Positions 1 to 8,244 of a stretch of 28,098 nucleotides of DNA are shown piece by piece; within the stretch, counting starts at the first letter, position 1, and each line of letters begins with the position of its first letter. The notes below the pieces were generated by a model. The model did not search any database, was not told the origin of the DNA, and saw nothing but the letters and a program-made list of their open reading frames with translations. Position numbers and translations under genes: made by a program. This DNA comes from an uncultured Eubacteriales bacterium (GTDB lineage: Bacteria > Bacillota > Clostridia > Oscillospirales > Oscillospiraceae). The stretch is taken from NCBI GenBank assembly GCA_900543085.1, contig UQQF01000026.1:1-28098 (forward strand), given 5' to 3'.

Positions 1-10
1 CTCTTTGGAG

Positions 11-54
11 TCTGAGGGATTTCTTTTTGTCGCCACAAAAAGAAACCCCTCAGG
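11..54. repeat. Long hairpin, probable dispersed intergenic repeat
   Basis: Arms CTGAGGGATTTCTTTTTGT (12-30) and ACAAAAAGAAACCCCTCAG (35-53) form a 19-bp stem with one A-C mismatch and a 4-base loop. No U-run follows on the plus strand, so it is a poor classical terminator. A hairpin of similar design lies at 27766-27807, which suggests a repeat family; this is inference from two copies. Confidence 0.6.
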
Positions 55-67
55 AAAGCATCTCACA

Positions 68-96
68 TTGACAAACGCACATATTTGTGATATTCT
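68..96 (+). promoter_or_regulatory. Sigma-A promoter of rpsO
   Basis: A consensus -35 TTGACA (68-73) and a -10 TATTCT (91-96) are separated by 17 bases. Transcription would start near 103 and give a leader of about 85 nt before rpsO. Confidence 0.75.
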
Positions 97-102
97 ACCG
101 TA

Positions 103-188
103 GCACGCCCGCGTGCCGGGTCTTGGCAGTACCTTTCCTACCGCGACTCAGCCGCCTGGGCAGATAAAACCAGAAAGGAACGATCAGC
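103..188 (+). promoter_or_regulatory. rpsO 5' leader with a hairpin, possible S15 autoregulatory site
   Basis: The leader opens with the inverted repeat GCACGC/GCGTGC (103-108/111-116) and ends in the ribosome binding site AAAGGAA (about 174-180). S15 represses its own mRNA in several bacterial phyla through different leader structures. Whether this leader belongs to one of those classes cannot be told by eye. Confidence 0.3.
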
Positions 189-455
189 ATGATTACCAAG
201 GATCAGAAGACCGCAGTCATTTCCGCCAACGCCACCCACGAGGGCGACACCGGTTCCCCCGAGGTTCAGGTCGCCATCCTCACCGAGCGCATCCGTCAGC
301 TCACCGAGCACCTGAAGCAGCATCCGAAGGACGACCACAGCCGTCTCGGCATGTACAAGATGGTCGGCAAGCGCCGCCGCCTGCTCGACTACCTGATGCG
401 CAAGGACATCGAGCGCTACCGCGCTCTCATTGCCAAGCTGGGCATCCGCAAGTAA
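189..455 (+). CDS. rpsO: 30S ribosomal protein S15
   Basis: An 88-residue protein of the normal S15 length (bacterial S15 is about 88-89 residues). The body contains the family pattern [14 protein letters not shown], then LTEHLK, DHHSR-like DDHSRLG, and [12 protein letters not shown] near the C-terminus. S15 binds the central domain of 16S rRNA early in 30S assembly and forms bridge B4 to the 50S subunit. The start at 189 is supported by AAAGGAA upstream. It has its own promoter and a strong terminator before pnp, the neighbour it has in very many bacteria. Identification is secure. Confidence 0.97.
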   Translation: MITKDQKTAVISANATHEGDTGSPEVQVAILTERIRQLTEHLKQHPKDDHSRLGMYKMVGKRRRLLDYLMRKDIERYRALIAKLGIRK

Positions 456-504
456 TCGCGCTTTCCCGCTTTGGGCATTTTCCGAAGGGAATGAAGGTTT
501 ATTT

Positions 505-541
505 CAGGGGGACAATTTAATATGTCCCCCTGATTTTTATT
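505..541 (+). terminator. Rho-independent terminator after rpsO
   Basis: A perfect 10-bp stem CAGGGGGACA/TGTCCCCCTG (505-514/523-532) with an 8-base loop is followed by ATTTTTATT. It separates rpsO from pnp, though read-through is possible. Confidence 0.85.
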
Positions 542-551
542 CCGCACAAAC

Positions 552-625
552 GCGGAGCCGCCTTAGTATTTGATAAGACGCACAGCGCGCTGTACGCCTT
601 CTCAAGTGCTATGGCCAAGCTCCGC
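552..625 (+). promoter_or_regulatory. pnp 5' leader with nested inverted repeats
   Basis: GCGGAGC (552-558) can pair with GCTCCGC (619-625) and encloses the self-complementary ACAGCGCGCTGT (582-593). Bacterial pnp mRNAs are known to be autoregulated through leader hairpins processed by RNase III in enterobacteria. The same role here is only a guess. I see no convincing promoter between the rpsO terminator and pnp. Confidence 0.35.
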
Positions 626-659
626 CTGTACAATCAGACATCTGAAAGGAGCCAAACTC

Positions 660-2789
660 ATGATTATCAAGCACAAGGAGTTCCCCAACAAGCGCGTGTA
701 TGAGATCGACTACTGCGGCCGCCCGCTGCGTATGGAGATCGGCCGCATGTGCGAGCTCGCCAACGCCGCCGTGCTGACCCAGTACGGCGAGACCACCGTC
801 CTCGTGGCCGTGACCGCCTCCCCGCGCCCGCGCGACGGCATCGATTACTTCCCGCTCTCCGTGGACTTCAACGAGAAGCTCTACGCCGTGGGCCGCATCC
901 CCGGCAGCTTCATGCGCCGCGAAGGCCGCCCCAGCCTGCCCGCAGTGCTGGCCAGCCGCCTGATCGACCGCCCGATGCGTCCGCTGTTCCCCAGCGACCT
1001 GCGCAACGACGTCGCCATCCAGTGCGAAGTCCTCAGCGTCGACCGCGACTGCTCCCCCGAGATAACCGCCATGATCGGCGCCAGCGCCGCCGTGGCCATC
1101 AGCGACATCCCCTGGAACGGCCCCATCGCCGGCATCTCCCTCGGCTGGGACGGTGAGAAGTACCTCTTTAACCCCACCAAGGCCGAGCGCGAGACCAACA
1201 AGATGACCGTCACCGTCGCCGCGACCCACAAGAAGGTCGTCATGATCGAGGCCGCCGCCGACCAGGTGCCCGACGACGTCATGTACGAGGGCATCGTGCA
1301 GGCGCACGAGAAGGTGCAGCCCGTGCTCGACCTCATCGACAAGATGGTCGAGGAGATCGGCAAGCCCAAGTTCGAGTACGAGCACGCCGACTTTGACGAG
1401 GAGCTGTTCAACAAGATAGTCGAGACCACCATGGACGAGGCCATGGCCGCCATGGACACCGACGACAAGAACGTCCGCGAGGAGCGCTGGAACAAGCTCA
1501 TCGAGCACTGGCACGAGCTGTTCCTGGCCGATTACCCCGAGATGGACAAGTACCTCGAGGAGATAACCTACAAGTTCCAGAAGAAGATAGTCAAGAAGTG
1601 GCTGCTTGAAGGCCACCGCGTCGACGGCCGCGCCATGAACGAGATCCGTCCCCTGGCCGCCGAAGTCGGCGTCATCCCCCGCGTCCACGGCAGCGGCCTC
1701 TTTACCCGTGGCCAGACCCAGGTGCTCAGCATCGCCACGCTCAACACCCTCTCCGCCGCCCAGAAGCTCGACACCATCTGGGAGGAGGAAGAAAAGCGCT
1801 ATATGCACCACTACAACTTCCCCGGCTACTCCACCGGCGAGGCCAAGCCCCAGCGCTCCACCGGCCGCCGCGAGTACGGCCACGGCGCCCTCGCCGAGAA
1901 GGCTCTCGAGCCCGTTATCCCCAGCGTTGAGGACTTCCCCTACGCCATCCGCGTGGTGAGCGAGGTGCTCTCCTCCAACGGCTCCACCAGCCAGGGCAGC
2001 GTCTGCGGCAGCACCCTCGCCCTCATGGACGCCGGCGTGCCCATCAAGGCTCCCGTGGCCGGCATCAGCTGCGGCCTCATCCAGGACGGCGACGAGTTCA
2101 CCACCTTCATCGACATCCAGGGCGTTGAGGACTTCCACGGCGAGATGGACTTCAAGGTCGCCGGCACCAAGGACGGCATCACCGCCATCCAGATGGACCT
2201 CAAGAACGACGGCCTGAGCCACGCCATCATCAAGGACGCCCTCGCCAAGACCCGCGAGGCCCGTTATCAGATCCTCGATGAGATCATGCTCCCCTGCATC
2301 AGCGAGCCGCGCCACGAGCTGGCCAAGACCGCGCCGAAGATGATAAAGATGACCATCAACCCGGACAAGATCCGCGAGGTCATCGGCTCCGGCGGCAAGG
2401 TAATCCAGAAGATCTGCGCCGACACCGGCTGCAAGATCGACATCGAGGACTCCGGCAACATCTACATCGCCAGCGCCGACATCGAGGCCTGCCGCGCCGC
2501 GCGTCAGACCATCGAGAACATCGTGTTCGAGCCTGAGGTCGGCAAGCTGTACTACGGCCAGGTCGTGCGCATCATCCCCATCGGCGCCTTCGTCGAGCTG
2601 GCTCCGGGCAAGGACGGCATGATCCACATCAAGGATCTCGAGTTCAAGCGCACCGAGAAGGTCGAGGACGTGCTGAACGTCGGCGATTGGACCTGGGTCA
2701 AGGTCATGGAGATCGACGACCGCGGCCGCGTCAACCTCTCCCGCAAGGACGCAATCAAAGAACGCGAGGCCATGGGTCTCAAAGACTGA
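660..2789 (+). CDS. pnp: Polyribonucleotide nucleotidyltransferase (PNPase)
   Basis: A 709-residue protein of typical PNPase length. It degrades RNA 3' to 5' by phosphorolysis as a ring-shaped trimer. Domains in order: first RNase PH domain (including the FMRREGRPS region), an alpha-helical linker, a second RNase PH domain (NGSTSQGSVCGSTLALMDAGVP), a KH domain from about residue 560 with the loop IGSGGKVIQKI, and an S1 domain from about residue 627 ending in NLSRKDA. The ATG at 660 is chosen because GAAAGGAG lies 8 bases upstream and the protein then begins MIIKHKEFPNKRVYEID; an in-frame start at 570 adds 30 unconserved-looking residues. A terminator follows. Confidence 0.97.
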   Translation: MIIKHKEFPNKRVYEIDYCGRPLRMEIGRMCELANAAVLTQYGETTVLVAVTASPRPRDGIDYFPLSVDFNEKLYAVGRIPGSFMRREGRPSLPAVLASRLIDRPMRPLFPSDLRNDVAIQCEVLSVDRDCSPEITAMIGASAAVAISDIPWNGPIAGISLGWDGEKYLFNPTKAERETNKMTVTVAATHKKVVMIEAAADQVPDDVMYEGIVQAHEKVQPVLDLIDKMVEEIGKPKFEYEHADFDEELFNKIVETTMDEAMAAMDTDDKNVREERWNKLIEHWHELFLADYPEMDKYLEEITYKFQKKIVKKWLLEGHRVDGRAMNEIRPLAAEVGVIPRVHGSGLFTRGQTQVLSIATLNTLSAAQKLDTIWEEEEKRYMHHYNFPGYSTGEAKPQRSTGRREYGHGALAEKALEPVIPSVEDFPYAIRVVSEVLSSNGSTSQGSVCGSTLALMDAGVPIKAPVAGISCGLIQDGDEFTTFIDIQGVEDFHGEMDFKVAGTKDGITAIQMDLKNDGLSHAIIKDALAKTREARYQILDEIMLPCISEPRHELAKTAPKMIKMTINPDKIREVIGSGGKVIQKICADTGCKIDIEDSGNIYIASADIEACRAARQTIENIVFEPEVGKLYYGQVVRIIPIGAFVELAPGKDGMIHIKDLEFKRTEKVEDVLNVGDWTWVKVMEIDDRGRVNLSRKDAIKEREAMGLKD

Positions 2790-2804
2790 TCCCCAATATA
2801 ACTC

Positions 2805-2841
2805 AAGTGGACGAAGCGCTCTGCGCTCCGTCCACTTTTTT
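2805..2841 (+). terminator. Rho-independent terminator after pnp
   Basis: AAGTGGACGAAGCGC (2805-2819) pairs with GCGCTCCGTCCACTT (2823-2837), with one mismatch and a 3-base loop, and the stem runs into a T tract ending at 2841. Confidence 0.88.
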
Positions 2842-2850
2842 GTTAAAAAA

Positions 2851-2998
2851 CCAAATCCGAAGCCGGCAGGCTTCGGATTTGAGAGGAGGCGCAAGGAAGC
2901 GAAGTTGAGCGGACTTTGCGCCGAGAATAAAAACCCCAAATTGAAGCCCAACGAAGTGGGTTCAATTTGGAAAGGAGGAGCGACGGAGTGAATGAGCG
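2851..2998. repeat. Two tandem, diverged hairpin-plus-tail repeat units
   Basis: Unit A (2851-2911) holds a perfect 12-bp stem AAATCCGAAGCC/GGCTTCGGATTT followed by a purine-rich tail starting GAGAGGAGGCGC. Unit B (2936-2998) holds a stem CCAAATTGAA plus CCCA against TGGG plus TTCAATTTGG with one bulged G, followed by a tail starting GAAAGGAGGAGC. Both tails end in GAGCG and align over about 29 bases. In unit A the tail also pairs with downstream sequence (GGCGCAA 2888-2894 with TTGCGCC 2916-2922). The pattern looks like a small mobile or amplified intergenic element rather than coding sequence. Confidence 0.65.
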
Positions 2999-3011
2999 AT
3001 GACGATTGTTC

Positions 3012-3056
3012 TGAAAGAAAAATCGTCGTCGCGAACGATACGCAGTCCGCGACGAC
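3012..3056 (-). terminator. Terminator of the tRNA-Leu gene
   Basis: Reading the minus strand just past the tRNA CCA, GTCGTCGCG (3056-3048) pairs perfectly with CGCGACGAC (3033-3025), followed by GATTTTTCTTT. The same bases can also form a competing hairpin with 2998-3007. Confidence 0.75.
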
Positions 3057-3057
3057 G

Positions 3058-3145
3058 TGGTGCCGGTGACGGGGTTCGAACCCGTACATCCTTTACGGAT
3101 ATGGGATTTTAAGTCCCAGGTGTCTGCCAGTTCCACCACACCGGC
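3058..3145 (-). tRNA. tRNA-Leu (anticodon TAA), CCA encoded
   Basis: Read on the minus strand, the 7-bp acceptor stem is GCCGGTG/CACCGGC, followed by discriminator A and an encoded CCA. The anticodon arm is TGGGA-CTTAAAA-TCCCA with TAA at 3111-3109. A long variable arm (ATCC GTAA AGGAT) marks a class II tRNA, and the T-arm is ACGGG-TTCGAAC-CCCGT. It would decode UUA and UUG. Confidence 0.96.
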
Positions 3146-3211
3146 AAGATGGACACTGTAATGTTACCATTCCCGGACGGACGTGTCAAGGCGCGGCGCG
3201 GAGAAAACCAC

Positions 3212-3253
3212 TTGATATTGGTGCCGTCAGTGGGTATAATATACTGATATAAT
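3212..3253 (+). promoter_or_regulatory. Sigma-A promoter of the recJ-rel operon
   Basis: TTGATA (3212-3217) and a perfect TATAAT (3235-3240) are 17 bases apart. A second TATAAT occurs at 3248-3253 and may give an alternative start. The predicted start point near 3247 leaves a short leader to the ATG at 3285. Confidence 0.8.
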
Positions 3254-3284
3254 ATTAAGCTTGCTTGAGATACGGGTGCCTGAG

Positions 3285-5333
3285 ATGAAGTATTGCAACT
3301 GGATAATACCGTGTGCGGAGCCGGAGGTTCCGCAGGCGCTGGTGTCGGCGGGGTTCACGCCCCTGCTCGCGGCCATGCTGGCGCGGCGGGGGATAACCGA
3401 GCCTGAGTCGGCGCGAGAGTTCATATACGGCGGGGAGGAGCTGCTCTACCCGCCGGAGACTATGGCGGACATGCCCAAGGCCGTGGCGCGAATCCGCGAG
3501 GCCATAGACAAGCGCGAGACCGTCGCCGTGTACGGCGACTATGACGTGGACGGAATAACCGCCGCCTGCCTGGTCACCAGCTGGCTGCGCGAGCAGGGAC
3601 TCACCTGCATCCCGTACATACCCGACCGGCTGGAGGAGGGCTACGGCCTGAACAGCGCTGCGCTGGATACGATAAAATCCCGCGGCGCCACGCTGGTCAT
3701 AACCGTGGACTGCGGCATCACCGCGGTAAATGAGGCCGGCCGCGCAAAGGAGCTGGGCCTTGACCTCATCATAACCGACCACCACGAGTGCGCCGCAGGC
3801 TCGCTGCCCGACGCGCTGGCCGTGGTAGACCCCAAGCGTCCCGACTGCCCCTATGCTAACAAGGGTCTGGCCGGGGTGGGTGTGGCGTTCAAGCTGCTGT
3901 GCGCCGTCGAGGGCGGCGCGGAGAGCCTGCTGGAGCGCTATGCCGACCTGATAGCCGCCGGCACTGTGGCCGACGTCATGCCGCTCACGGGTGAGAACAG
4001 GTACATAGTCCGGCGCGGGCTGGAGCAGCTGGATAAGCGGCCGAGACCCGGCGTGGCCGCGCTGCTGGACGAGTGCGGCGGCAGCGCCAAGCGCATGAAC
4101 GCCACCACCGTCGGCTTTACGATAGCCCCGCGCATCAACGCCGCCGGAAGGCTGGGCAACGCCGAGCTGGCGGCCAGGCTGCTGCTCAGCCGCTCGCTGG
4201 CGGAGGCCGCGCCCCTGGCGCAGGAGCTTTGCCGCATGAACCGCGAGCGGCAGGAGCTGGAGCACGAGATCTGGGAGCAGGCTCACGAGCTGCTGCGCCG
4301 CAATCCGCCCGACGGGCCGATCGTGCTGGCCAGCGAGGGCTGGCACCAGGGCGTCATAGGCATCGCCGCGTCGCGCCTGGCGGAGGAGTTCGCCCTGCCC
4401 TGCGTCATGATCTGCATAGACGGCGGCATGGGCAAGGGCTCCTGCCGGAGCTACGGCGGCTTCAACCTCTTTGACGCGCTGCGCGAGTGCTCCGACTGCC
4501 TGGAGGGCTACGGCGGACACGCGCTGGCGGCCGGCCTGACCATACGCCGTGACAAAGTGGACGCCTTCCGCGCCGAGCTGACGGCGTATTACAAAACCTG
4601 TCCCGAGCCGGAGCACCCCGCGCTGGAGTGCGAGCTGAGGATAGAAGACCCCGCGATGCTCAGCATGGAGTGCGTGGAGTCGCTGGAGCTGCTGGAGCCG
4701 TACGGCACCGGCAACCCCAGGCCGAACATCTGCATCACCGACGTCCTGCTCGAGCGCGTGACGCCCATAGGCGGGGGCAACCATCTCAAGCTCCGCCTGG
4801 GCAAGGCGGGCGCGGAGTTTGACTGCGTCATGTTCAGCACGCGCGCCGAACAGCTCGGCGTCGAGGCGGGCGAGTGGGTGGACGCCGTGTTCTATCCGCA
4901 GATAAACGAGTTCCACGGCCGCCGCAGCGTACAGCTGCTGATGGTCGACGTGCGCCGCGCGGACACCGAGCGCGAGTGCGAGAATATACTGGACTCCGGC
5001 GCGCTGCCGGGCGCGTGGGAGTGTGAGGAGCTTTACCCGAACCGGCGCGACTTTGTGCACGTCTGGCGCTGGCTGACCGCCCGAGGCGGAGCCGTGTCCG
5101 GACGCCTGGACGAGCTGGAGGCCTGGGGACCTGCGGGGATGAGCCCCGCCAAGACCGCCGTCTGCCTGCGCGCCATGTCCGAGGAGGGCATAGCCCGACT
5201 GGACTGCGCCCCCGGCGAGCTGAAGGTGTCCATATGCGAGAGAGAGGGAAAGGCAAATCTGGAGGCGAGCCCCGTCATGACGGAGCTGCGCCGCCGCTGC
5301 GAGCAGTACCGCGAAAGGAGGCGCCATAAATGA
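3285..5333 (+). CDS. recJ: Single-stranded-DNA-specific exonuclease RecJ
   Basis: A 682-residue DHH-family phosphoesterase that degrades single-stranded DNA 5' to 3' in recombination and repair. Motifs seen: VYGDYDVDGITAA at about residue 82, ITVDCGIT at about 138, ITDHHE at about 163, VDPK and GLAGVGVAFKL after it, and the DHHA1 signature GYGGHALAAGLTI near 408, followed by an OB-like region (GNPRPNICITDV) and a C-terminal tail. The ATG at 3285 is preferred because the predicted transcript starts near 3247; a TTG at 3261 in frame has no ribosome binding site. It opens the operon and overlaps rel by ATGA. It is somewhat shorter than the roughly 780-residue Bacillus enzyme. Confidence 0.94.
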   Translation: MKYCNWIIPCAEPEVPQALVSAGFTPLLAAMLARRGITEPESAREFIYGGEELLYPPETMADMPKAVARIREAIDKRETVAVYGDYDVDGITAACLVTSWLREQGLTCIPYIPDRLEEGYGLNSAALDTIKSRGATLVITVDCGITAVNEAGRAKELGLDLIITDHHECAAGSLPDALAVVDPKRPDCPYANKGLAGVGVAFKLLCAVEGGAESLLERYADLIAAGTVADVMPLTGENRYIVRRGLEQLDKRPRPGVAALLDECGGSAKRMNATTVGFTIAPRINAAGRLGNAELAARLLLSRSLAEAAPLAQELCRMNRERQELEHEIWEQAHELLRRNPPDGPIVLASEGWHQGVIGIAASRLAEEFALPCVMICIDGGMGKGSCRSYGGFNLFDALRECSDCLEGYGGHALAAGLTIRRDKVDAFRAELTAYYKTCPEPEHPALECELRIEDPAMLSMECVESLELLEPYGTGNPRPNICITDVLLERVTPIGGGNHLKLRLGKAGAEFDCVMFSTRAEQLGVEAGEWVDAVFYPQINEFHGRRSVQLLMVDVRRADTERECENILDSGALPGAWECEELYPNRRDFVHVWRWLTARGGAVSGRLDELEAWGPAGMSPAKTAVCLRAMSEEGIARLDCAPGELKVSICEREGKANLEASPVMTELRRRCEQYRERRRHK

Positions 5334-7741
5334 CTGAAAAGAGAGATGAGGCCATGACTACGCCGCCGGACGAGGCTTTGGATGAGGGCGTGATACACGA
5401 GACGTTGAACGACGCCGATCACGGCCAGGCCGCGGCGAGCTTGCTGCGCGACGACGTCAAGCGCGAGGTGGAGGAGGCCAGGACGGTCGGCGACGACGTC
5501 GAGTGGGCGCCCATACCCGTGGGCGGACCGGCCAAAACCGAACACACGCCTCTCGACCCGGAGGCCGGCTGGGAGGCTCTGGCCAAGCGCCTGACTTCCG
5601 GCAACGTGCCGATGAACATGCAGCGCGTGCGCGCGGCCTACGAATACGCGGCCAAGATGCACGAGACGCAGAAGCGGCGCGACGGCTCGCCGTACGTCAC
5701 GCACTGCATAGCCACGGCTGAGATAATAGCGGAGCAGGGGCTGGACGAGGACAGCGTCGTGGCCGCTCTGCTGCACGACGTGATAGAGGACACGCCCGCC
5801 ACGCACGACGACGTGAAGCGCCTGTTCGGCTCCTCGGTCGCGGACATAGTCGAGGGCGTCACCAAGCTGACGCGGGTGCAGTGGACCAGCCACGAGGAGG
5901 AGCAGGCCGAGAACCTGCGCAAGATGCTCATGGCCATGGCCAAGGACATCCGTGTCATCCTCATAAAAATTGCCGACCGCCTGCACAACATGCGCACCAT
6001 GGACTACCAGAGCGGCGAAAAGCAGCTCATAAAGTCCGCGGAGACGATGGAGATATACGCGCCCATCGCGCACCGGCTCGGCATGCAGAAGATAAAGTGG
6101 GAGCTGGAAGACCGCTCGCTCTATTACCTTGACCGCGAGGGCTACCGCGAGATCACCGAGGCTCTTTCCTCGCGTATGCCCACGCTGCGCACCTTCATGG
6201 CCAAGGTGGAAAAGCAGATCGAAGACCGCATGGTCGAGGAGGGCGTAAAGGCCACGGTCTACGGGCGCATAAAGCACATCTACAGCATTTACCGCAAGAT
6301 GTTCGCCCAGCAGCTGGACATAAACGGCATCTTCGACCTCTGCGCCTTCCGCGTCATAGTCGACACCATACCCGACTGCTACAACGCGCTGGGACTTATC
6401 CACGACATGTACAAGCCCGTGCCGGGCAGGTTCAAGGACTACGTATCCACGCCCAAGCCCAACGGCTATCAGAGCGTGCACACGACGGTCATAGGCAGCG
6501 AGGGCATACCCTTCGAGGTGCAGATACGCACCTGGGACATGCACCTCACGGCCGAGTACGGCGTCGCCGCGCACTGGAAGTACAAGAGCGGCGACCAGGG
6601 CGTCAAGGACGGCGACGAGGAGAAGTTCGCCTGGGTACGCCGCCTGCTGGAGGCGCAGCAGGAGACGGACGCGACCGAGTTCGTGCACGACCTCAAGATA
6701 GACATGTTCGCCGACGAGGTGTTCGTGTTCACCCCCAGCGGCGACGTCATCAACCTCCCCGCCGGCGCGACGCCGATAGACTTCGCCTACGCCATACACT
6801 CCGGCGTCGGCAACTCCATGGTCGGCGCGAGCGTCAACGGCAGGATAGTCACCTTTGACCACGTGCTGCAAAACGGCGACATAGTCGAGGTGCGCACAAG
6901 CAAGAGCGCCCCGGGACCGAGCCGCGACTGGCTGCAGCTGGCCAAGAGCAGCAGCGCGCGCACCAAGATAAAGCAGTGGTTCAAGAAGGAGCGGCGCGAG
7001 GAGAACATCCAGCGCGGCCGCGACATGTTCGACGCCGAGCTGCGCCGCAGCGGCCTGACCATGTCGGACGTCACCGACGACGAGGTGCTGCCGCAGATAC
7101 TGAAAAAGCTCTCCGTGCCCAGCCTTGACGAGCTGTTTGCCGCCATAGGCTACGGCGGCCAGACCGCCGTGCGCAGCGTCAACCGCGTCAAGGACGAGCT
7201 TGCTCGCATACGCAAGCCGGAGAAGAAGACCGTCCTCGACAAGATAACCGAGCAGGCGGAAAAGCGCACCGCGCGCCCGCAGAAGGCCGTGCACGGCATA
7301 CTGGTCGAGGGGCTGGACAACTGCCTCATCAAGTTCTCCAAGTGCTGCACGCCCGTGCCGGGGGACGAGATAATCGGCTTCATCACGCGCGGCAACGGCG
7401 TGAGCATACACCGCACGGACTGCCAGAACTATCTGCGCCAGCGCGAGCTCAACGAGAACGACGGGCGCTGGATAAAGGTCGGCTGGGCGGACCACATAAC
7501 GGATCTGTACACCACCACGCTGCACATCAGCGCGCATGCTCGCGGCGGCTTCGTCATGGACATAGCCACGGTGCTCAACGCCATGAACGCCAAGGTGCGC
7601 AGCCTGTCCGCCCGGGACATGGGCGAGGAAAGCGTGGCCGTGGTCAGCGTCGAGGTCAGAGACCTCGTGGAGCTGCGCGGGATAATGAACCGCCTCGCCG
7701 GAGTGCGCGGCGTGACCGAAGTAAGGAGGGCAAGCTCATGA
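5330..7741 (+). CDS. rel: Bifunctional (p)ppGpp synthetase/hydrolase, RelA/SpoT family
   Basis: An 803-residue long RelA-SpoT homologue that makes and degrades the stringent-response alarmone. Domains in order: an acidic N-terminal extension of about 85 residues, an HD hydrolase domain (YVTHCIATAEI near 122, LLHDVIEDT near 148), a synthetase domain (YGRIKHIYSIYRK; GYQSVHTT near 379), a TGS domain (VFVFTPSGDVINLPAGA near 463), and a C-terminal ACT domain. The loop reads RFKDYVSTPKPNGY, the RxKD form typical of bifunctional enzymes, not the ExDD form of RelA. GAAAGGAGG sits 8-9 bases before the ATG, which overlaps the recJ stop. The N-terminal extension is longer than in the family's usual 730-740-residue members. 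Confidence 0.95.
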   Translation: MTEKRDEAMTTPPDEALDEGVIHETLNDADHGQAAASLLRDDVKREVEEARTVGDDVEWAPIPVGGPAKTEHTPLDPEAGWEALAKRLTSGNVPMNMQRVRAAYEYAAKMHETQKRRDGSPYVTHCIATAEIIAEQGLDEDSVVAALLHDVIEDTPATHDDVKRLFGSSVADIVEGVTKLTRVQWTSHEEEQAENLRKMLMAMAKDIRVILIKIADRLHNMRTMDYQSGEKQLIKSAETMEIYAPIAHRLGMQKIKWELEDRSLYYLDREGYREITEALSSRMPTLRTFMAKVEKQIEDRMVEEGVKATVYGRIKHIYSIYRKMFAQQLDINGIFDLCAFRVIVDTIPDCYNALGLIHDMYKPVPGRFKDYVSTPKPNGYQSVHTTVIGSEGIPFEVQIRTWDMHLTAEYGVAAHWKYKSGDQGVKDGDEEKFAWVRRLLEAQQETDATEFVHDLKIDMFADEVFVFTPSGDVINLPAGATPIDFAYAIHSGVGNSMVGASVNGRIVTFDHVLQNGDIVEVRTSKSAPGPSRDWLQLAKSSSARTKIKQWFKKERREENIQRGRDMFDAELRRSGLTMSDVTDDEVLPQILKKLSVPSLDELFAAIGYGGQTAVRSVNRVKDELARIRKPEKKTVLDKITEQAEKRTARPQKAVHGILVEGLDNCLIKFSKCCTPVPGDEIIGFITRGNGVSIHRTDCQNYLRQRELNENDGRWIKVGWADHITDLYTTTLHISAHARGGFVMDIATVLNAMNAKVRSLSARDMGEESVAVVSVEVRDLVELRGIMNRLAGVRGVTEVRRASS

Positions 7742-8181
7742 GAGCTGTAGTGACAAGAGTAAAGTCCGCATCCGTCACCATAGGCGGCGAGGTGGTGGGC
7801 AGCATAGGCAAGGGCTTTCTGGTGCTGCTGGGCGTGAACGTCAACGACACCGAGGCTCAGGCCGACAAGGTCGCCGACAAGATCTGCGGCCTGCGCGTCT
7901 TTGAAGACGAGGCCGGGAAGATGAACGTCAACCCCGCCGACGCAGGCGCCGAGCTGCTGATAGTCAGCCAGTTCACGCTGTACGCCGACGTCAAGTCCCG
8001 CCGCCCCGGCTTCACCCGCGCGGCGAGACCCGATACGGCCGTGCCGCTCTATGAGCGCGTGATCGCCGAGTGCCGCTCCCGCGGCTTCAAGGTCGAGACC
8101 GGGCAGTTCGGCGCCGAGATGCTGGTGGAGAGCGTCAACGACGGCCCCGTGACCATACTGATAGACACCGACGAACTGTAA
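7738..8181 (+). CDS. dtd: D-aminoacyl-tRNA deacylase
   Basis: A 147-residue protein of the normal DTD length. It hydrolyses D-aminoacyl-tRNA (and Gly-tRNA-Ala), keeping D-residues out of translation. The family signatures are visible: MRAVVTRVKSASVTI at the N-terminus, SQFTLYAD (active-site SQFTL) in the middle, and NDGPVTI (Gly-cisPro motif) near the C-terminus. The ATG at 7738 overlaps the rel stop in an ATGA junction and has AAGGAGGG upstream inside rel. The rel-dtd pairing is usual in Firmicutes. Confidence 0.96.
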   Translation: MRAVVTRVKSASVTIGGEVVGSIGKGFLVLLGVNVNDTEAQADKVADKICGLRVFEDEAGKMNVNPADAGAELLIVSQFTLYADVKSRRPGFTRAARPDTAVPLYERVIAECRSRGFKVETGQFGAEMLVESVNDGPVTILIDTDEL

Positions 8182-8191
8182 TCTATACCCG

Positions 8192-8215
8192 CCGCGCCCG
8201 CTTGAGCGGGCGCGG
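8192..8215. other. GC-rich intergenic hairpin between dtd and the MBL gene
   Basis: CCGCGCCCGCT (8192-8202) and AGCGGGCGCGG (8205-8215) are perfect complements. No T tract follows, so it is more likely an mRNA-stability or processing element than a terminator. Confidence 0.5.
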
Positions 8216-8244
8216 TGACTGGGACATAAACGGAGGAGAATCTC

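Noticed and set aside
2851..3000. Possible CRISPR array
   Set aside because: Only two diverged units with different stems, no constant repeat and spacer periodicity, and no cas genes in the window.
609..3089. 826-codon open frame on the minus strand opposite pnp
   Set aside because: Shadow of a GC-rich gene: low complexity (V, D, L, A, G), no ribosome binding site, and it runs through terminators and the repeats.
2843..3139. Minus-strand frame reading VELADTWDLK...GSNPVTG
   Set aside because: This is the false translation of tRNA-Leu, a common artefact.
5033..7537. 834-codon minus-strand frame opposite rel
   Set aside because: Antisense of a well-identified gene with repetitive composition and no domain.
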